Shown here piece after piece: positions 9,045 through 16,314 of a stretch of 64,000 nt of DNA; positions within the stretch are counted from its first letter, which is position 1, and every line of letters begins with the position of its first letter. The stretch is from IMG/VR virus record IMGVR_UViG_3300041411_000074, positions 1 to 64,000 of that record. The stretch is one strand, 5' to 3'. The position numbers were made by a program, and so were the translations under genes. The DNA comes from a virus. The notes under the pieces are model-generated. The model had not been told where the DNA came from, did not search any database, and saw only the letters and a list, made by a program, of their open reading frames with translations.

Positions 9045-9452
9045 TTAATCTTTCTTTTCTACAGGTTCATCAAAAGTCAATTTCAAACGAGGAACAAGCT
9101 TTACAATCTCTGCAACTTCTTGTTCATCTTCGTCATCAACCGAACGCTTACCTTCAAGACGAATCTTAGTAAGAGATGCTTCTTCTTGACTAGCGGCTCT
9201 ATCCAAACTGATCAGGGAGTTGATAACCCACTTAGAAGAGTCAAGCTGTTTAGGCTCTACTTCCTTACCTTCAACACTATTCTTAATGTTTTCTAGGCAC
9301 TTACTTTCCAACTCTCGGAGCTTGGCAGCAGTATCACGAAGCTTAGACTTCTGGATTCGAACTTTACTGTTTGATTTCGTATTTCTATTCGAACGAGGGC
9401 CATCAAACCTTGTATCAGGAGATGGGTTGGAGTTCTTTGGGGTTTTAGCCAT
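9045..9452 (-). CDS. basic small protein, possible terminase small subunit
   Basis: 135 aa from the ATG after AAAGG; the frame from 9494 adds residues without a ribosome site. The N-terminus is Lys/Arg/Asn-rich, residues 35-75 are helical (KLRDTAAKLRELESKCLENI), and the C-terminus is acidic. The size and the basic-helical-acidic layout fit phage small terminase or DNA-binding morphogenesis proteins, and it opens the leftward late region. No diagnostic helix-turn-helix is clear, so this is a weak guess. Confidence 0.5.
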   Translation of the reverse strand: MAKTPKNSNPSPDTRFDGPRSNRNTKSNSKVRIQKSKLRDTAAKLRELESKCLENIKNSVEGKEVEPKQLDSSKWVINSLISLDRAASQEEASLTKIRLEGKRSVDDEDEQEVAEIVKLVPRLKLTFDEPVEKKD

Positions 9453-9479
9453 TATAAATACCTTTGAATTAATAAAATT

Positions 9480-9544
9480 CTTTCTATAAAACACTCACAG
9501 GACAACTTGCAATAGATTAAGTAATCAGAATGTTTTATAGAAAG
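9480..9544. repeat. 14-bp perfect inverted repeat
   Basis: Arms CTTTCTATAAAACA (9480-9493) and TGTTTTATAGAAAG (9531-9544) flank a 37-bp AT-rich spacer, just upstream of the leftward gene at 9452. On the - strand, TTGCAA and TATAGA boxes lie within it, so it could be an operator over a promoter. It explains no coding frame. Confidence 0.7.
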
Positions 9545-10091
9545 CTCACTGGTAACTGAGGAGAGGCAGCATCAATGAGTAAAGACTTTGGGGAGGAGAG
9601 AAACCCTAATCTTTAAGAGTCGCCATAGGAGAGAGGATAGCGACGGAGAAACCCAACTTTCTAGAATTTGATCTTCGTGTTGGGGTGAAACTGGTGCCGT
9701 CACCAAGAGTTGAACTCGGGACATCCTGATTACAAAACAGGTGCTCTACCAACTGAGCTATAACGGCGGATTCATTGCTCCCTAAGTAACCCTCTTTACT
9801 CCGAAGAGCAGCCGACAAGTTACTAGGAAGACTTCAGGAGTCGTCACTCCACTTCTTTAAGTGGCTCTAAGGCCGAACATCAGATAGTAGAATTAAAACC
9901 CTTTACCGTCACGGACAGACCTTGTTACAGGTAGGAACACAACCACTACGTTAGTGGGACACTTCAGCGTTTTTATGTAGCACTACCACAGCCTAAGCTT
10001 ACTGGCATCCTAGCTGAATAGGGCTGCTACTATCAGCGTCATACAAGCTCAGCCAAGGCATCTTTTGCTGTGTATGAACTTTGTTGCTCTT
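9545..10091. other. structured noncoding region containing the tRNA
   Basis: About 550 bp with no supported protein gene. Besides the tRNA it holds hairpins CCACTT/AAGTGG (9849-9864) and CCACTA/TAGTGG (9943-9957). A leftward leader RNA, processing sites or a packaging site are all possible. Nothing else is recognised. Confidence 0.45.
9692..9767 (-). tRNA. tRNA-Thr (UGU)
   Basis: 76 nt including an encoded CCA. It has a 7-bp acceptor pairing GCCGTTA with TGACGGC, a D-stem GCTC/GAGC, an anticodon loop TTTGTAA giving UGU, and a T-arm with GTTCAACTC. The sequence resembles bacterial tRNA-Thr. The base of the anticodon stem has one T-T mismatch. It probably supplements decoding of ACA codons in this AT-richer genome. 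Confidence 0.93.
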
Positions 10092-10322
10092 TTAACAAGT
10101 AGTCAATGGAGAAGTATTCACCCAATCAAACTGTTTACCAATAAGGTCTACAGGTTTTGGTCTATCAAAAAGATGTCCAAAATTAGCTCTATCAGGCGTC
10201 CTCTTATCAAACACAAGCTTCAAATGATCTTTAATCATCAACCATTGTTTTTCAGAAATGGTGTCTGTGTCGGATAGTTCTACGAAGCCTTGTAGCCAAT
10301 ATGTGAAGCTTTCAGAATTCAT
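10092..10322 (-). CDS. conserved small phage protein
   Basis: 76 aa starting MNSESFTYWLQGF. This N-terminus and the EKQWLMIKDHLKLVFDKRTP stretch match a small protein recurrent in tailed phages, of unknown function. Its ATG overlaps the stop of the gene before it, implying coupled translation. No catalytic motif. Confidence 0.75.
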   Translation of the reverse strand: MNSESFTYWLQGFVELSDTDTISEKQWLMIKDHLKLVFDKRTPDRANFGHLFDRPKPVDLIGKQFDWVNTSPLTTC

Positions 10323-10501
10323 TGGTCGTGATCCTTAGAAAGTTCTTCTATAGAAATAGAACGGCTATCATATACATAACCTTCGTAGCCTTCCCCATCT
10401 TGAAGGTAGCTCACAGCCTCTTTCCCATCATAGTCAACCAAAGTAATCTTAACTTCTTTGTCTTGAGTGCAATGAGCTGTCACTTTAACTGTACTTGTCA
10501 T
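10319..10501 (-). CDS. hypothetical protein
   Basis: 60 aa, acidic, beta-rich start (STVKVTAHCTQDKEVKITLVD). A strong AGGAGAGGA site precedes the ATG and a consensus promoter lies about 40 bp upstream. It is translationally coupled to the conserved gene at 10322. Confidence 0.7.
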   Translation of the reverse strand: MTSTVKVTAHCTQDKEVKITLVDYDGKEAVSYLQDGEGYEGYVYDSRSISIEELSKDHDQ

Positions 10502-10537
10502 AAATGTTTCCTCTCCTTTCCTAATTTCAATAAAGAT

Positions 10538-10566
10538 ATTTTACAGCATGTTTCGTTATAAGTCAA
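10538..10566 (-). promoter_or_regulatory. sigma70-like promoter
   Basis: -35 TTGACT (10561-10566), 17-bp spacer, -10 TAAAAT (10538-10543). It fits the pair of genes at 10092-10501. Confidence 0.75.
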
Positions 10567-10572
10567 GAGTAA

Positions 10573-10737
10573 TTACTCATAATTAGGATAAACTTTACGG
10601 AATTGACTATTATTTTCACTAATTGATTCAAAAGCATACTCAAATTTGAAATCTTTATTATCTTCTTCAACTAACTCGATAAGATCGCAATAACAATCTT
10701 CGAGCAATTCTCCACAATCTTGACATGACTCAATCAT
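10573..10737 (-). CDS. small Cys-rich protein
   Basis: 54 aa from the ATG with AAGGA 8 nt upstream. The N-terminus has CQDCGELLEDCYC, a probable single zinc-binding site, followed by an acidic tail. It overlaps the end of the HNH gene by 8 nt. Function unknown. Confidence 0.6.
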   Translation of the reverse strand: MIESCQDCGELLEDCYCDLIELVEEDNKDFKFEYAFESISENNSQFRKVYPNYE

Positions 10738-11506
10738 CAAATATATCCTTTTCATAATCCCGTTCTGCTTTTAAGATGGCATGCCACTTGTCTGGATGCA
10801 TGCCTCCCTTACGGTGATTACATGTAGGACAGAGTAGCTGTAAGTTTTCAATACTGTTTCGACCATGCAATACAATAGGCATGATGTGGTCGATATGATA
10901 ATTCTTTCCAGACAAGTCAACAGGACAATAAACACAAACACCATACTGCTTATCATACAAATCATTAATTTCTTGCACTGTAAAAGAGCCTCCTACTGCA
11001 AAAACCCTACTTCTGCGAGTATGACGCCTGTTGGCAGCTTTCTCAGGATACAGGATTGCATCACGTCGTCTATTGGCTCGATCACAAACTACACAATGAC
11101 CATTCCTTGCTACACGCTTAGCCATATGACCTCGTTTACAAGGTTTGTCTGTATAGTAAAATTTTGAATCCGTAGCGTATGCTTCTCTTTTTGTTTTTGG
11201 TAGAAATTCAAGATCTTCATACTGATCTTCATCAACAAAGACTCTAAAGTCATCATCAGCTAGATACTGTTGACGTTCATATTCCCTTGCTGCTAGTGCT
11301 TTTTCTTTCCTGTCTCTTTTGTCCTTAACAAATAAAACAGATTCTTCTTTCTCTTCTCTAAAGAGTTGATTCCTCTCTTCTAAGCATTCAACACACTGAG
11401 TAGATTCAACCATACGTTCAGATATGTGGCCATTCTTACATTCCTCACCAATAAAGAAATATTTAATGCCTTGTGCTCTAGCTTCTGCTCTTGTTGTAAA
11501 TTCCAT
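10730..11506 (-). CDS. HNH endonuclease with two tandem zinc-binding modules
   Basis: 258 aa from the ATG after GAGAGAAG. Two similar N-terminal modules (EECKNGHISERM with CVEC, and KPCKRGHMAKRV with CVVC) each look like a zinc knuckle. The C-terminal HNH domain has CVYC, HIDHIMPIVLHGRNS and CPTCNHRKGG, the full HNH set with structural zinc. By family it is a nicking or homing endonuclease. It is the promoter-proximal gene of the leftward block, beside the divergent control region. Confidence 0.85.
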   Translation of the reverse strand: MEFTTRAEARAQGIKYFFIGEECKNGHISERMVESTQCVECLEERNQLFREEKEESVLFVKDKRDRKEKALAAREYERQQYLADDDFRVFVDEDQYEDLEFLPKTKREAYATDSKFYYTDKPCKRGHMAKRVARNGHCVVCDRANRRRDAILYPEKAANRRHTRRSRVFAVGGSFTVQEINDLYDKQYGVCVYCPVDLSGKNYHIDHIMPIVLHGRNSIENLQLLCPTCNHRKGGMHPDKWHAILKAERDYEKDIFDD

Positions 11507-11528
11507 TCTTCTCTCTTTAGATTTATTA

Positions 11529-11557
11529 AAGATACTAGAAATAAATGAATAAGTCAA
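11529..11557 (-). promoter_or_regulatory. sigma70-like promoter
   Basis: -35 TTGACT (11552-11557), 17-bp spacer, -10 TATCTT (11529-11534), 23 bp upstream of the HNH start codon. Confidence 0.7.
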
Positions 11558-12271
11558 GTGATTATAGATTTATTTGTTGTCTGTGGTGTGTCAGGAGTAT
11601 TAAGATTTTGATTCTTATGTATTTAATATTATTTATATTGTATTAGATTTACATTTCAACTGAGTTCAGATAGGAACTTCAGATAAAGAAATACCTTACC
11701 CAGCCATACAAAGCTAATGCTCTGCCTAAGACCGAGTAACTTACCTTATCTGATAGCTCTATCTGCCTCTGTCCGTTATAGCAATAAATGCCTTTCAACT
11801 TGAGACGAGATTTAGTGGATCTTTCGATCCTACGGTCTACACGGACAAACGTAGCCGCCTTCAGGACAATGACACTAATAACGCATTGTCTCAACACATT
11901 GCATATCGCACGACTTTATTAGAATCGTTAGGGAGGTAGTGTTTTTCAGTTTACCTTGCAGACTGTCCCATCACTCACAGTAGTCCGCTTGTTTAAGAAA
12001 GAAGCTGCCATCTCACACAGGAAGCGTTAGCCACCATGTTAACCGACCTTCAAACCGATCTTTATTTCAATGTGCTTTCGCTTAGGGAAATAAAGAATGT
12101 ATCAATTATACACGAATTAGAAAATAGATCAACCTTTTGTTTGACCCACAGCCCATCCGCTTTAATTCAGTAAAAGAAGTATCTCACATCTTGTATCCCA
12201 ATTGCAAGCTTTCTTGTAAAATAGTTATACCGTTCGTCGGGAATGATACTGAAAAATATATTAATTAAACC
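11558..12271. other. divergent noncoding control region
   Basis: About 700 bp between the leftward HNH gene and the rightward regulator gene. A 72-codon frame (11679-11897, -) lacks a ribosome site and looks spurious. A long-range stem TGTCCGT (11770-11776) with ACGGACA (11841-11847) encloses a GGATC/GATCC tetraloop hairpin (11817-11830). A second possible rightward promoter is TTGCAA (12202) and TATACC (12226). It could hold leader RNAs or regulator sites. Confidence 0.5.
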
Positions 12272-12300
12272 TTGCTTTTCTCTTGTAATTATGCCATACT
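12272..12300 (+). promoter_or_regulatory. sigma70-like promoter of the first rightward block
   Basis: -35 TTGCTT (12272-12277), 17-bp spacer, -10 CATACT (12295-12300), 33 bp before the regulator gene. Confidence 0.55.
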
Positions 12301-12333
12301 TCTTTTATCAAATTACCCAGCAGAGAAGCTAAA

Positions 12334-12603
12334 ATGAAAACTGAAGAATCTACAATCCTTGATGTAAAGTCTAAGCTTGCTGCACTGATCATGCAGTTTA
12401 TGCAAGAAAAAGAATTGAATCAATATCAGACAGCCACGAAGGTAGGTACAACACAACCAAGGATCAGCGACTTGACAAGGGGTAAGATTAGTCGATTCTC
12501 TATCGAAAGCCTCCTCCTGATTGCATTGAAGCTTGGTGTCGATATTGAGCAAGAATTTGACCCTGAGTATGGCTTGAATATTCGTCTGGGTGCCGCTCAG
12601 TAG
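12334..12603 (+). CDS. XRE-family (HigA-like) transcriptional regulator
   Basis: 89 aa. Residues about 27-75 form a Cro/C1-type helix-turn-helix: NQYQTATKVGTTQPRISDL, then a second segment IESLLLIALKLGVDIE, as in HigA-type antitoxin/XRE proteins. It is the first gene of the rightward block, right after the divergent control region, so control of that region is the natural inference. No toxin partner is seen beside it. AGAGAAG serves as ribosome site. Confidence 0.8.
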   Translation: MKTEESTILDVKSKLAALIMQFMQEKELNQYQTATKVGTTQPRISDLTRGKISRFSIESLLLIALKLGVDIEQEFDPEYGLNIRLGAAQ

Positions 12604-12661
12604 TCGTAGCACCATGTCCCCAACAGTGCTATCCTTTGTACAACAAATAGGAGAAGCCCAA

Positions 12662-12817
12662 ATGCCCATCATCCACTCACACACCTACCGTCTCCTGAAA
12701 CAAATCCTTGAACATGCAGATAAGGTTGTGATAGTGTCGGTAACACAAGAGGATGAGAAGCAAATGACATACACGTATGTGAAACGTAAACAAACTGAGA
12801 AGGGAGAGAGGAGATGA
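12662..12817 (+). CDS. hypothetical protein
   Basis: 51 aa from the ATG after AGGAGAAG; the frame extends upstream into the regulator gene without a better start. Basic C-terminus (YVKRKQTEKGERR). Overlaps the next gene by ATGA. Confidence 0.6.
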   Translation: MPIIHSHTYRLLKQILEHADKVVIVSVTQEDEKQMTYTYVKRKQTEKGERR

Positions 12818-12939
12818 AATCTTTACACCCATCTGACAAGGGCAATGCACCGTGGAGACGTGAGTGCTGGTACTCTAGTCCTGATAGCCTATCCTTTAAA
12901 CGTAAAAAGAAATCTAAAAGTAAGATTAAGGGGATTTAA
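12814..12939 (+). CDS. very small basic protein
   Basis: 41 aa, overlapping the previous stop (ATGA) with GGAGAGAGG upstream. It holds an HPSDKGNAPWRRECWYS segment and a Lys-rich tail (KRKKKSKSK), so it may bind nucleic acid. Good coupling and codon pattern support it despite its size. Confidence 0.6.
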   Translation: MKSLHPSDKGNAPWRRECWYSSPDSLSFKRKKKSKSKIKGI

Positions 12940-12940
12940 A

Positions 12941-13153
12941 TTGAATAACAAATTTGTAAGCTTGGTGTTGGTTGATCGTTCATCTGACTCTGTAGATGAA
13001 GAGTGGGGCCGTGGTTTTAAGGGTATCACACATTTTGAATTTGAATCAGCACAAGACGCTAGACAGTTCTTCATTGAAGAGAATATAAAGTACAAACAAG
13101 GTTTTGTTGTAGCAACACGATTCGTTCTGATTCCGTACATGGGGAGGAAATAA
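12941..13153 (+). CDS. hypothetical protein
   Basis: 70 aa from a TTG codon with AGGGG 7 nt upstream; a longer frame back to 12845 overlaps the 41-aa gene and has no ribosome site. It contains a repeated-Ser/Asp loop and the FEFESAQDARQFF helix. Function unknown. Confidence 0.55.
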   Translation: MNNKFVSLVLVDRSSDSVDEEWGRGFKGITHFEFESAQDARQFFIEENIKYKQGFVVATRFVLIPYMGRK

Positions 13154-13154
13154 T

Positions 13155-13253
13155 ATGTTCTTTATTGGATTGATTTGTGGTATTGTATTGACATCGGTGA
13201 TCGGATTACTTCTAGTGGGTTATCAATTTAGTACAATGTTTCGGAGGAATTGA
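13155..13253 (+). CDS. single-pass membrane peptide
   Basis: 32 aa: a 22-residue hydrophobic helix (FIGLICGIVLTSVIGLLLV) and a short basic tail ending RRN. GGAGG lies before the ATG. Probably an inner-membrane peptide; role unknown. Confidence 0.55.
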   Translation: MFFIGLICGIVLTSVIGLLLVGYQFSTMFRRN

Positions 13254-13254
13254 A

Positions 13255-13530
13255 ATGAATTGGCACACAAGAGGTTTTCTGACGAAGTTCGCTGCTCTTC
13301 TGGAAGAATACAACGCTAGCTTAGAGATTGAGGGAGACGCATACGGAGGAATTCAGGACATTACATTGGAAGTGAGGAATCCTCAGACTTTTGATCAATT
13401 CTACGATAGTTGGATTATTGAGCACCCTGAAGAGAAATATCCGTGGAATAGTCGTAAATATTCTTATGCTGATTGGGTTGATCTAGGTAAGAATGTTGAT
13501 TGTCATAAGATTAAGGGGCTTTTGAAATGA
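13255..13530 (+). CDS. hypothetical protein
   Basis: 91 aa, acidic, with an EYNASLEIEGDAYGG segment typical of small phage proteins. CGGAGG precedes the ATG. Its stop overlaps the next ATG. Confidence 0.7.
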   Translation: MNWHTRGFLTKFAALLEEYNASLEIEGDAYGGIQDITLEVRNPQTFDQFYDSWIIEHPEEKYPWNSRKYSYADWVDLGKNVDCHKIKGLLK

Positions 13531-13758
13531 TCTATAAGGATATGATGCGAAGAGAAGACTTTGAAAAAGTGGTTGCAGGGTTCAGGATACTCAACCATGA
13601 ATGACTGGAGCTTTCAAGAGATTGGAGAGTTCCTATATTATTTTATCAAAAACCAAGACACAGGAAAGTATGCGCTTATCAAGCAGTATTTTGGTCAAGA
13701 TAGGTATGAGGTGCTATTACAAGATTGGACGGACTATAATGGGTTGGCCGAGGTATGA
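13527..13758 (+). CDS. hypothetical protein, apparent +1 frameshift
   Basis: An ATG coupled to the previous stop (ATGA) opens only 25 codons. The downstream frame from a TTG at 13561 stays open to 13758. Joining both at the A-run near 13563-13570 gives a continuous product of about 76 aa reading through MRREDFEK into WLQGSGYSTMNDWSF. The +1 shift could be a real mutation, programmed frameshifting or a homopolymer sequencing error. Taken alone, the downstream part is 65 aa. Confidence 0.55.
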
Positions 13759-14018
13759 GTAACCAAGCTTGCAGTAATCCATATTATGATGTGGAAAAGC
13801 AATCGGCTAACATGACCCACACATTCCGTGACCACGACATAGACGAAATCTTCGTCATCCATTCACCAAACAACACCCTCCTCCACATAAGCTACCTTGG
13901 CCCAACAGAGGAGACATTTTACACTAGGGCTGACATATTGGCGATGTTGGATATTATTGATGGGAAGGTAGAGGGAGTTGTGGTTGTAAAAGCCCAACCA
14001 CAGGAGATTCGGAAATGA
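13755..14018 (+). CDS. hypothetical protein
   Basis: 87 aa with an HSPNNTLLHISYLG strand region. Overlaps both neighbours by ATGA-type junctions, placing it in one translationally coupled chain. Confidence 0.7.
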   Translation: MSNQACSNPYYDVEKQSANMTHTFRDHDIDEIFVIHSPNNTLLHISYLGPTEETFYTRADILAMLDIIDGKVEGVVVVKAQPQEIRK

Positions 14019-14335
14019 CAACAGTAGTCAACAAATACAAAGTAAATATGTCTGATCCTGATATCATGTATGTGGGTCGTGGAAGTGTGTGGGGTAATCC
14101 ATATACAAGTCTTTCAACCCCAACCAAAGCAGAAATACAAGTAGCTACACGAGAAGAATCTATAGAGAGATATAAACAATACCTTTGGAATCAAATTCTT
14201 AAAGGTGTAATCACCAAAGAGATGCTTATTGAGCTTGATGGTAAGCGACTAGCTTGTTACTGTGCGCCTAAATCATGTCATGGTGATGTGCTGGTAGCGG
14301 CTATTGAGTGGGCTAAAGTAGAGATAAATAAATGA
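14015..14335 (+). CDS. DUF4326 domain protein
   Basis: 106 aa. It has the DUF4326 signature: YVGRGSVWGNPY near residue 20, a central REESIERYKQYLW helix, then GKRLACYCAPKSCHGDVL with conserved Cys and His. The domain is common in phages and mobile elements. Its biochemical role is unknown, although the Cys/His set could bind metal. Coupled to both neighbours. Confidence 0.85.
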   Translation: MTTVVNKYKVNMSDPDIMYVGRGSVWGNPYTSLSTPTKAEIQVATREESIERYKQYLWNQILKGVITKEMLIELDGKRLACYCAPKSCHGDVLVAAIEWAKVEINK

Positions 14336-14637
14336 CCTCCATTCTCTTGTGGTTTGTATGTGCTACATGCAGCTTTTATCTGTTCAAAAACTACATCTCA
14401 TCCAACCTGCGACAGGTGGGTATCCTAGACGCTAGCATCGCTCAAGCTATGAGAAATGCCGCTAAGAAAGACGCTTCGATTGAAGAAATCTACAATGCTA
14501 CGGACAATGTAATCAACGCAACATTTTGGACAGTGATTTTAGTGATTCATCTAGCTATTTGGCCTATTTGTTTGGTACAGTTGGTGATGTGGCAGACAAT
14601 AGATAAACAAGACTTTTCGGATTTTAGGGGTGAATGA
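14332..14637 (+). CDS. two-helix membrane protein
   Basis: 101 aa with hydrophobic segments at residues about 3-20 and 68-90 flanking a helical, charged loop (AMRNAAKKDASIEE). Likely in the inner membrane with both ends on one side. No holin-specific feature and no lysis neighbours. Confidence 0.65.
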   Translation: MTSILLWFVCATCSFYLFKNYISSNLRQVGILDASIAQAMRNAAKKDASIEEIYNATDNVINATFWTVILVIHLAIWPICLVQLVMWQTIDKQDFSDFRGE

Positions 14638-14638
14638 T

Positions 14639-14851
14639 ATGAATAAGTGGACACAAGATCTTCCAAAGACATCAGGTTACTACTGGTTCTCAATGGAATA
14701 TGAAGATCATCCACTATGCCTATACTTTGATGTTTATAGTGATTATGTGGAGACGTATGGATATTTTTATAATGATCCTTTGACGTGTGATACTTCTAAG
14801 GGTTATTATTTCTCAGAGTATCCAGTTGAGCCTCTTGGTTGGGAGGTTTGA
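14639..14851 (+). CDS. hypothetical protein
   Basis: 70 aa, Tyr/Trp/Asp-rich (SGYYWFSMEY near the start). A GTG at 14630 is an alternative start, but the ATG has AGGGG at better spacing. Unknown function. Confidence 0.65.
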   Translation: MNKWTQDLPKTSGYYWFSMEYEDHPLCLYFDVYSDYVETYGYFYNDPLTCDTSKGYYFSEYPVEPLGWEV

Positions 14852-14853
14852 AT

Positions 14854-15069
14854 ATGAAAGTATGTTGCTCAAACGGTAAACCTTATGACACCCTGACAGA
14901 CTTTGAACGGTTAGGTGGGTGCTCGACCGATCATTGTCTTGGACCAATAGAAGTTGAAGACTTTGATTTATTGCTAACTGGTCTTGGTACATTCAACACA
15001 AACGATTGTATTAGTTATGAAGACATGCGACATTTATTTAAAGTGAAGGAGAATGAAGTTGACAACTAA
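14854..15069 (+). CDS. hypothetical Cys-containing protein
   Basis: 71 aa from the ATG after GGGAGG. Cysteines at CCSNG, GGCSTDHC and NDC could bind metal. Overlaps the next gene by 17 nt. Confidence 0.6.
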   Translation: MKVCCSNGKPYDTLTDFERLGGCSTDHCLGPIEVEDFDLLLTGLGTFNTNDCISYEDMRHLFKVKENEVDN

Positions 15070-15457
15070 AGCTCAGTATGAAATGGTAATCACAGATGTA
15101 GACAGCACCCTGACAAGTCTGCATACCCTTGAAGCATCAATTGACCTAACAGATCTGATACTGGACGGACAGATTACAGTGGCAGAGAATGCATTACTGG
15201 CTATTATCAGTTCAGCTCAAGAAAAGCTTGATCTTATCGAACAGGAGGAAGTAATGGATAATTTCCTTGCTGAATTGAAAGTTGTGTTTGATAAATACAC
15301 AGCGAAGATAGAGTTAGGGAGTACTGAGACAGGGTACGGGTTGAATTACGGAGAGGGTGAGACAGCAGTTGGTATTAAGCTGACAGCGACTTTTGAAGGG
15401 ACAACAGCGACTAAAGAGATTAATAAGTCTGTTATTGTTAGTGGAGATCTGGTGTAA
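15053..15457 (+). CDS. hypothetical protein, possibly two products
   Basis: 134 aa. An internal in-frame ATG at 15254 has an excellent GGAGGAAG site and would give a 67-aa C-terminal product (MDNFLAELKVVFDKYTAKIE...). The N-terminal half is helical and the C-terminal half beta-rich with Gly/Thr. Whether both forms are made cannot be told from sequence. Confidence 0.6.
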   Translation: MKLTTKAQYEMVITDVDSTLTSLHTLEASIDLTDLILDGQITVAENALLAIISSAQEKLDLIEQEEVMDNFLAELKVVFDKYTAKIELGSTETGYGLNYGEGETAVGIKLTATFEGTTATKEINKSVIVSGDLV

Positions 15458-15648
15458 TGGAAAAGGTTAAGGAAGTCGCTTGTGTAGAAATATCTATGAC
15501 TTGTAATAAATGTACTCATGGCGAAATGATCCCCACAGGATATAGTTATATGACAAGTCCAACCCAGTACCCACACGAGTGTAATATTTGTGAAAACAGG
15601 GAGGTATATCTCAAAAATTATCCTTGTATTGAATATCGGAAGTGTTGA
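15457..15648 (+). CDS. small zinc-ribbon-like protein
   Basis: 63 aa. CNKCTHGE and HECNICENRE give two CxxC knuckles 22 residues apart, a likely zinc ribbon. Start overlaps the previous stop (TAATG). Confidence 0.65.
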   Translation: MEKVKEVACVEISMTCNKCTHGEMIPTGYSYMTSPTQYPHECNICENREVYLKNYPCIEYRKC

Positions 15649-15649
15649 A

Positions 15650-15895
15650 ATGAAATCACAAGAGATTGACAAGCTCAAACAGTTGGACAGCACGGGCTGC
15701 AACGGCACTATCCAAGCTTGTTTAATGGACCCTAATATCAACCAAGCACATTATGCAGATGTTTTGTATTATTTACTGCACAAAACTCTTGACGAACGTG
15801 CGTATTATGAGAAGATGTATCAGAAGTTCTTTAATGTGATTACATCGGCCGGATTGATGAGTAATGAATTGCTTGAATTGGAGGAAAAGGTATGA
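15650..15895 (+). CDS. hypothetical protein
   Basis: 81 aa from the ATG after GGAAG; helical with a Leu-rich C-terminus (NELLELEEKV). Ends in an ATGA overlap with the next gene. Confidence 0.65.
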   Translation: MKSQEIDKLKQLDSTGCNGTIQACLMDPNINQAHYADVLYYLLHKTLDERAYYEKMYQKFFNVITSAGLMSNELLELEEKV

Positions 15896-16077
15896 AAGAC
15901 AGAGATTTTCTAAAATGGATTCATGAGCGGCTTGAACATGTGCATCATGAAAGTCCTCTAATGGATTATATGCATAAACTTCGTGCAGTGATAGCCACAA
16001 GTGATCCTGAGAAAGAAACATTGAATATGGGGATGAGTAATAGTTTGGCTGAGTTGGATAGGGAGGATGTAGAATGA
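15892..16077 (+). CDS. hypothetical protein
   Basis: 61 aa, His/Glu-rich helix (WIHERLEHVHHES). Coupled to both neighbours. Function unknown. Confidence 0.6.
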   Translation: MKDRDFLKWIHERLEHVHHESPLMDYMHKLRAVIATSDPEKETLNMGMSNSLAELDREDVE

Positions 16078-16238
16078 CAATCTCAGACGAAGATAAGAAA
16101 GCAATCTACACAGCCTATATAGCTTGGACACATCAAGTGGCAAATGATTTGGATGATAAGACTTGGTATACAGCTGAAGAGTTGGTTTATAGAGTCTTGT
16201 CCCTTGTGGAAGATCAGCTTAAAATAAAGCTTGCATAA
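16074..16238 (+). CDS. hypothetical protein
   Basis: 54 aa, helical and acidic (MTISDEDKKAIYTAYIAW). It starts in an ATGA overlap with AGGGAGGA upstream. After two stops the same frame reads IEVWEARDVGKVKVWKFN, perhaps a remnant. Confidence 0.55.
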   Translation: MTISDEDKKAIYTAYIAWTHQVANDLDDKTWYTAEELVYRVLSLVEDQLKIKLA

Positions 16239-16314
16239 TAGATTGAAGTGTGGGAAGCTAGAGATGTTGGGAAAGTAAAGGTGTGGAAATTTAATTAATA
16301 GAAGGAAATACTAA

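Noticed and set aside
9436-9443. T4-style late promoter TATAAATA
   Set aside because: It reads on the + strand within the ribosome-site region of a leftward gene and has no gene downstream.
11770-11847. tRNA-like 78-nt segment with a 7-bp closing stem
   Set aside because: No canonical T-loop, D-arm or anticodon arm fits on either strand; kept only as a structured region.
11679-11897. 72-codon frame in the divergent gap
   Set aside because: No ribosome site, unusual Arg/Val/Ile mix, and it overlaps the paired RNA-like stem at 11770-11847.
16242-16298. In-frame protein-like stretch after two stop codons
   Set aside because: No start codon or ribosome site; at most a remnant of a longer gene.
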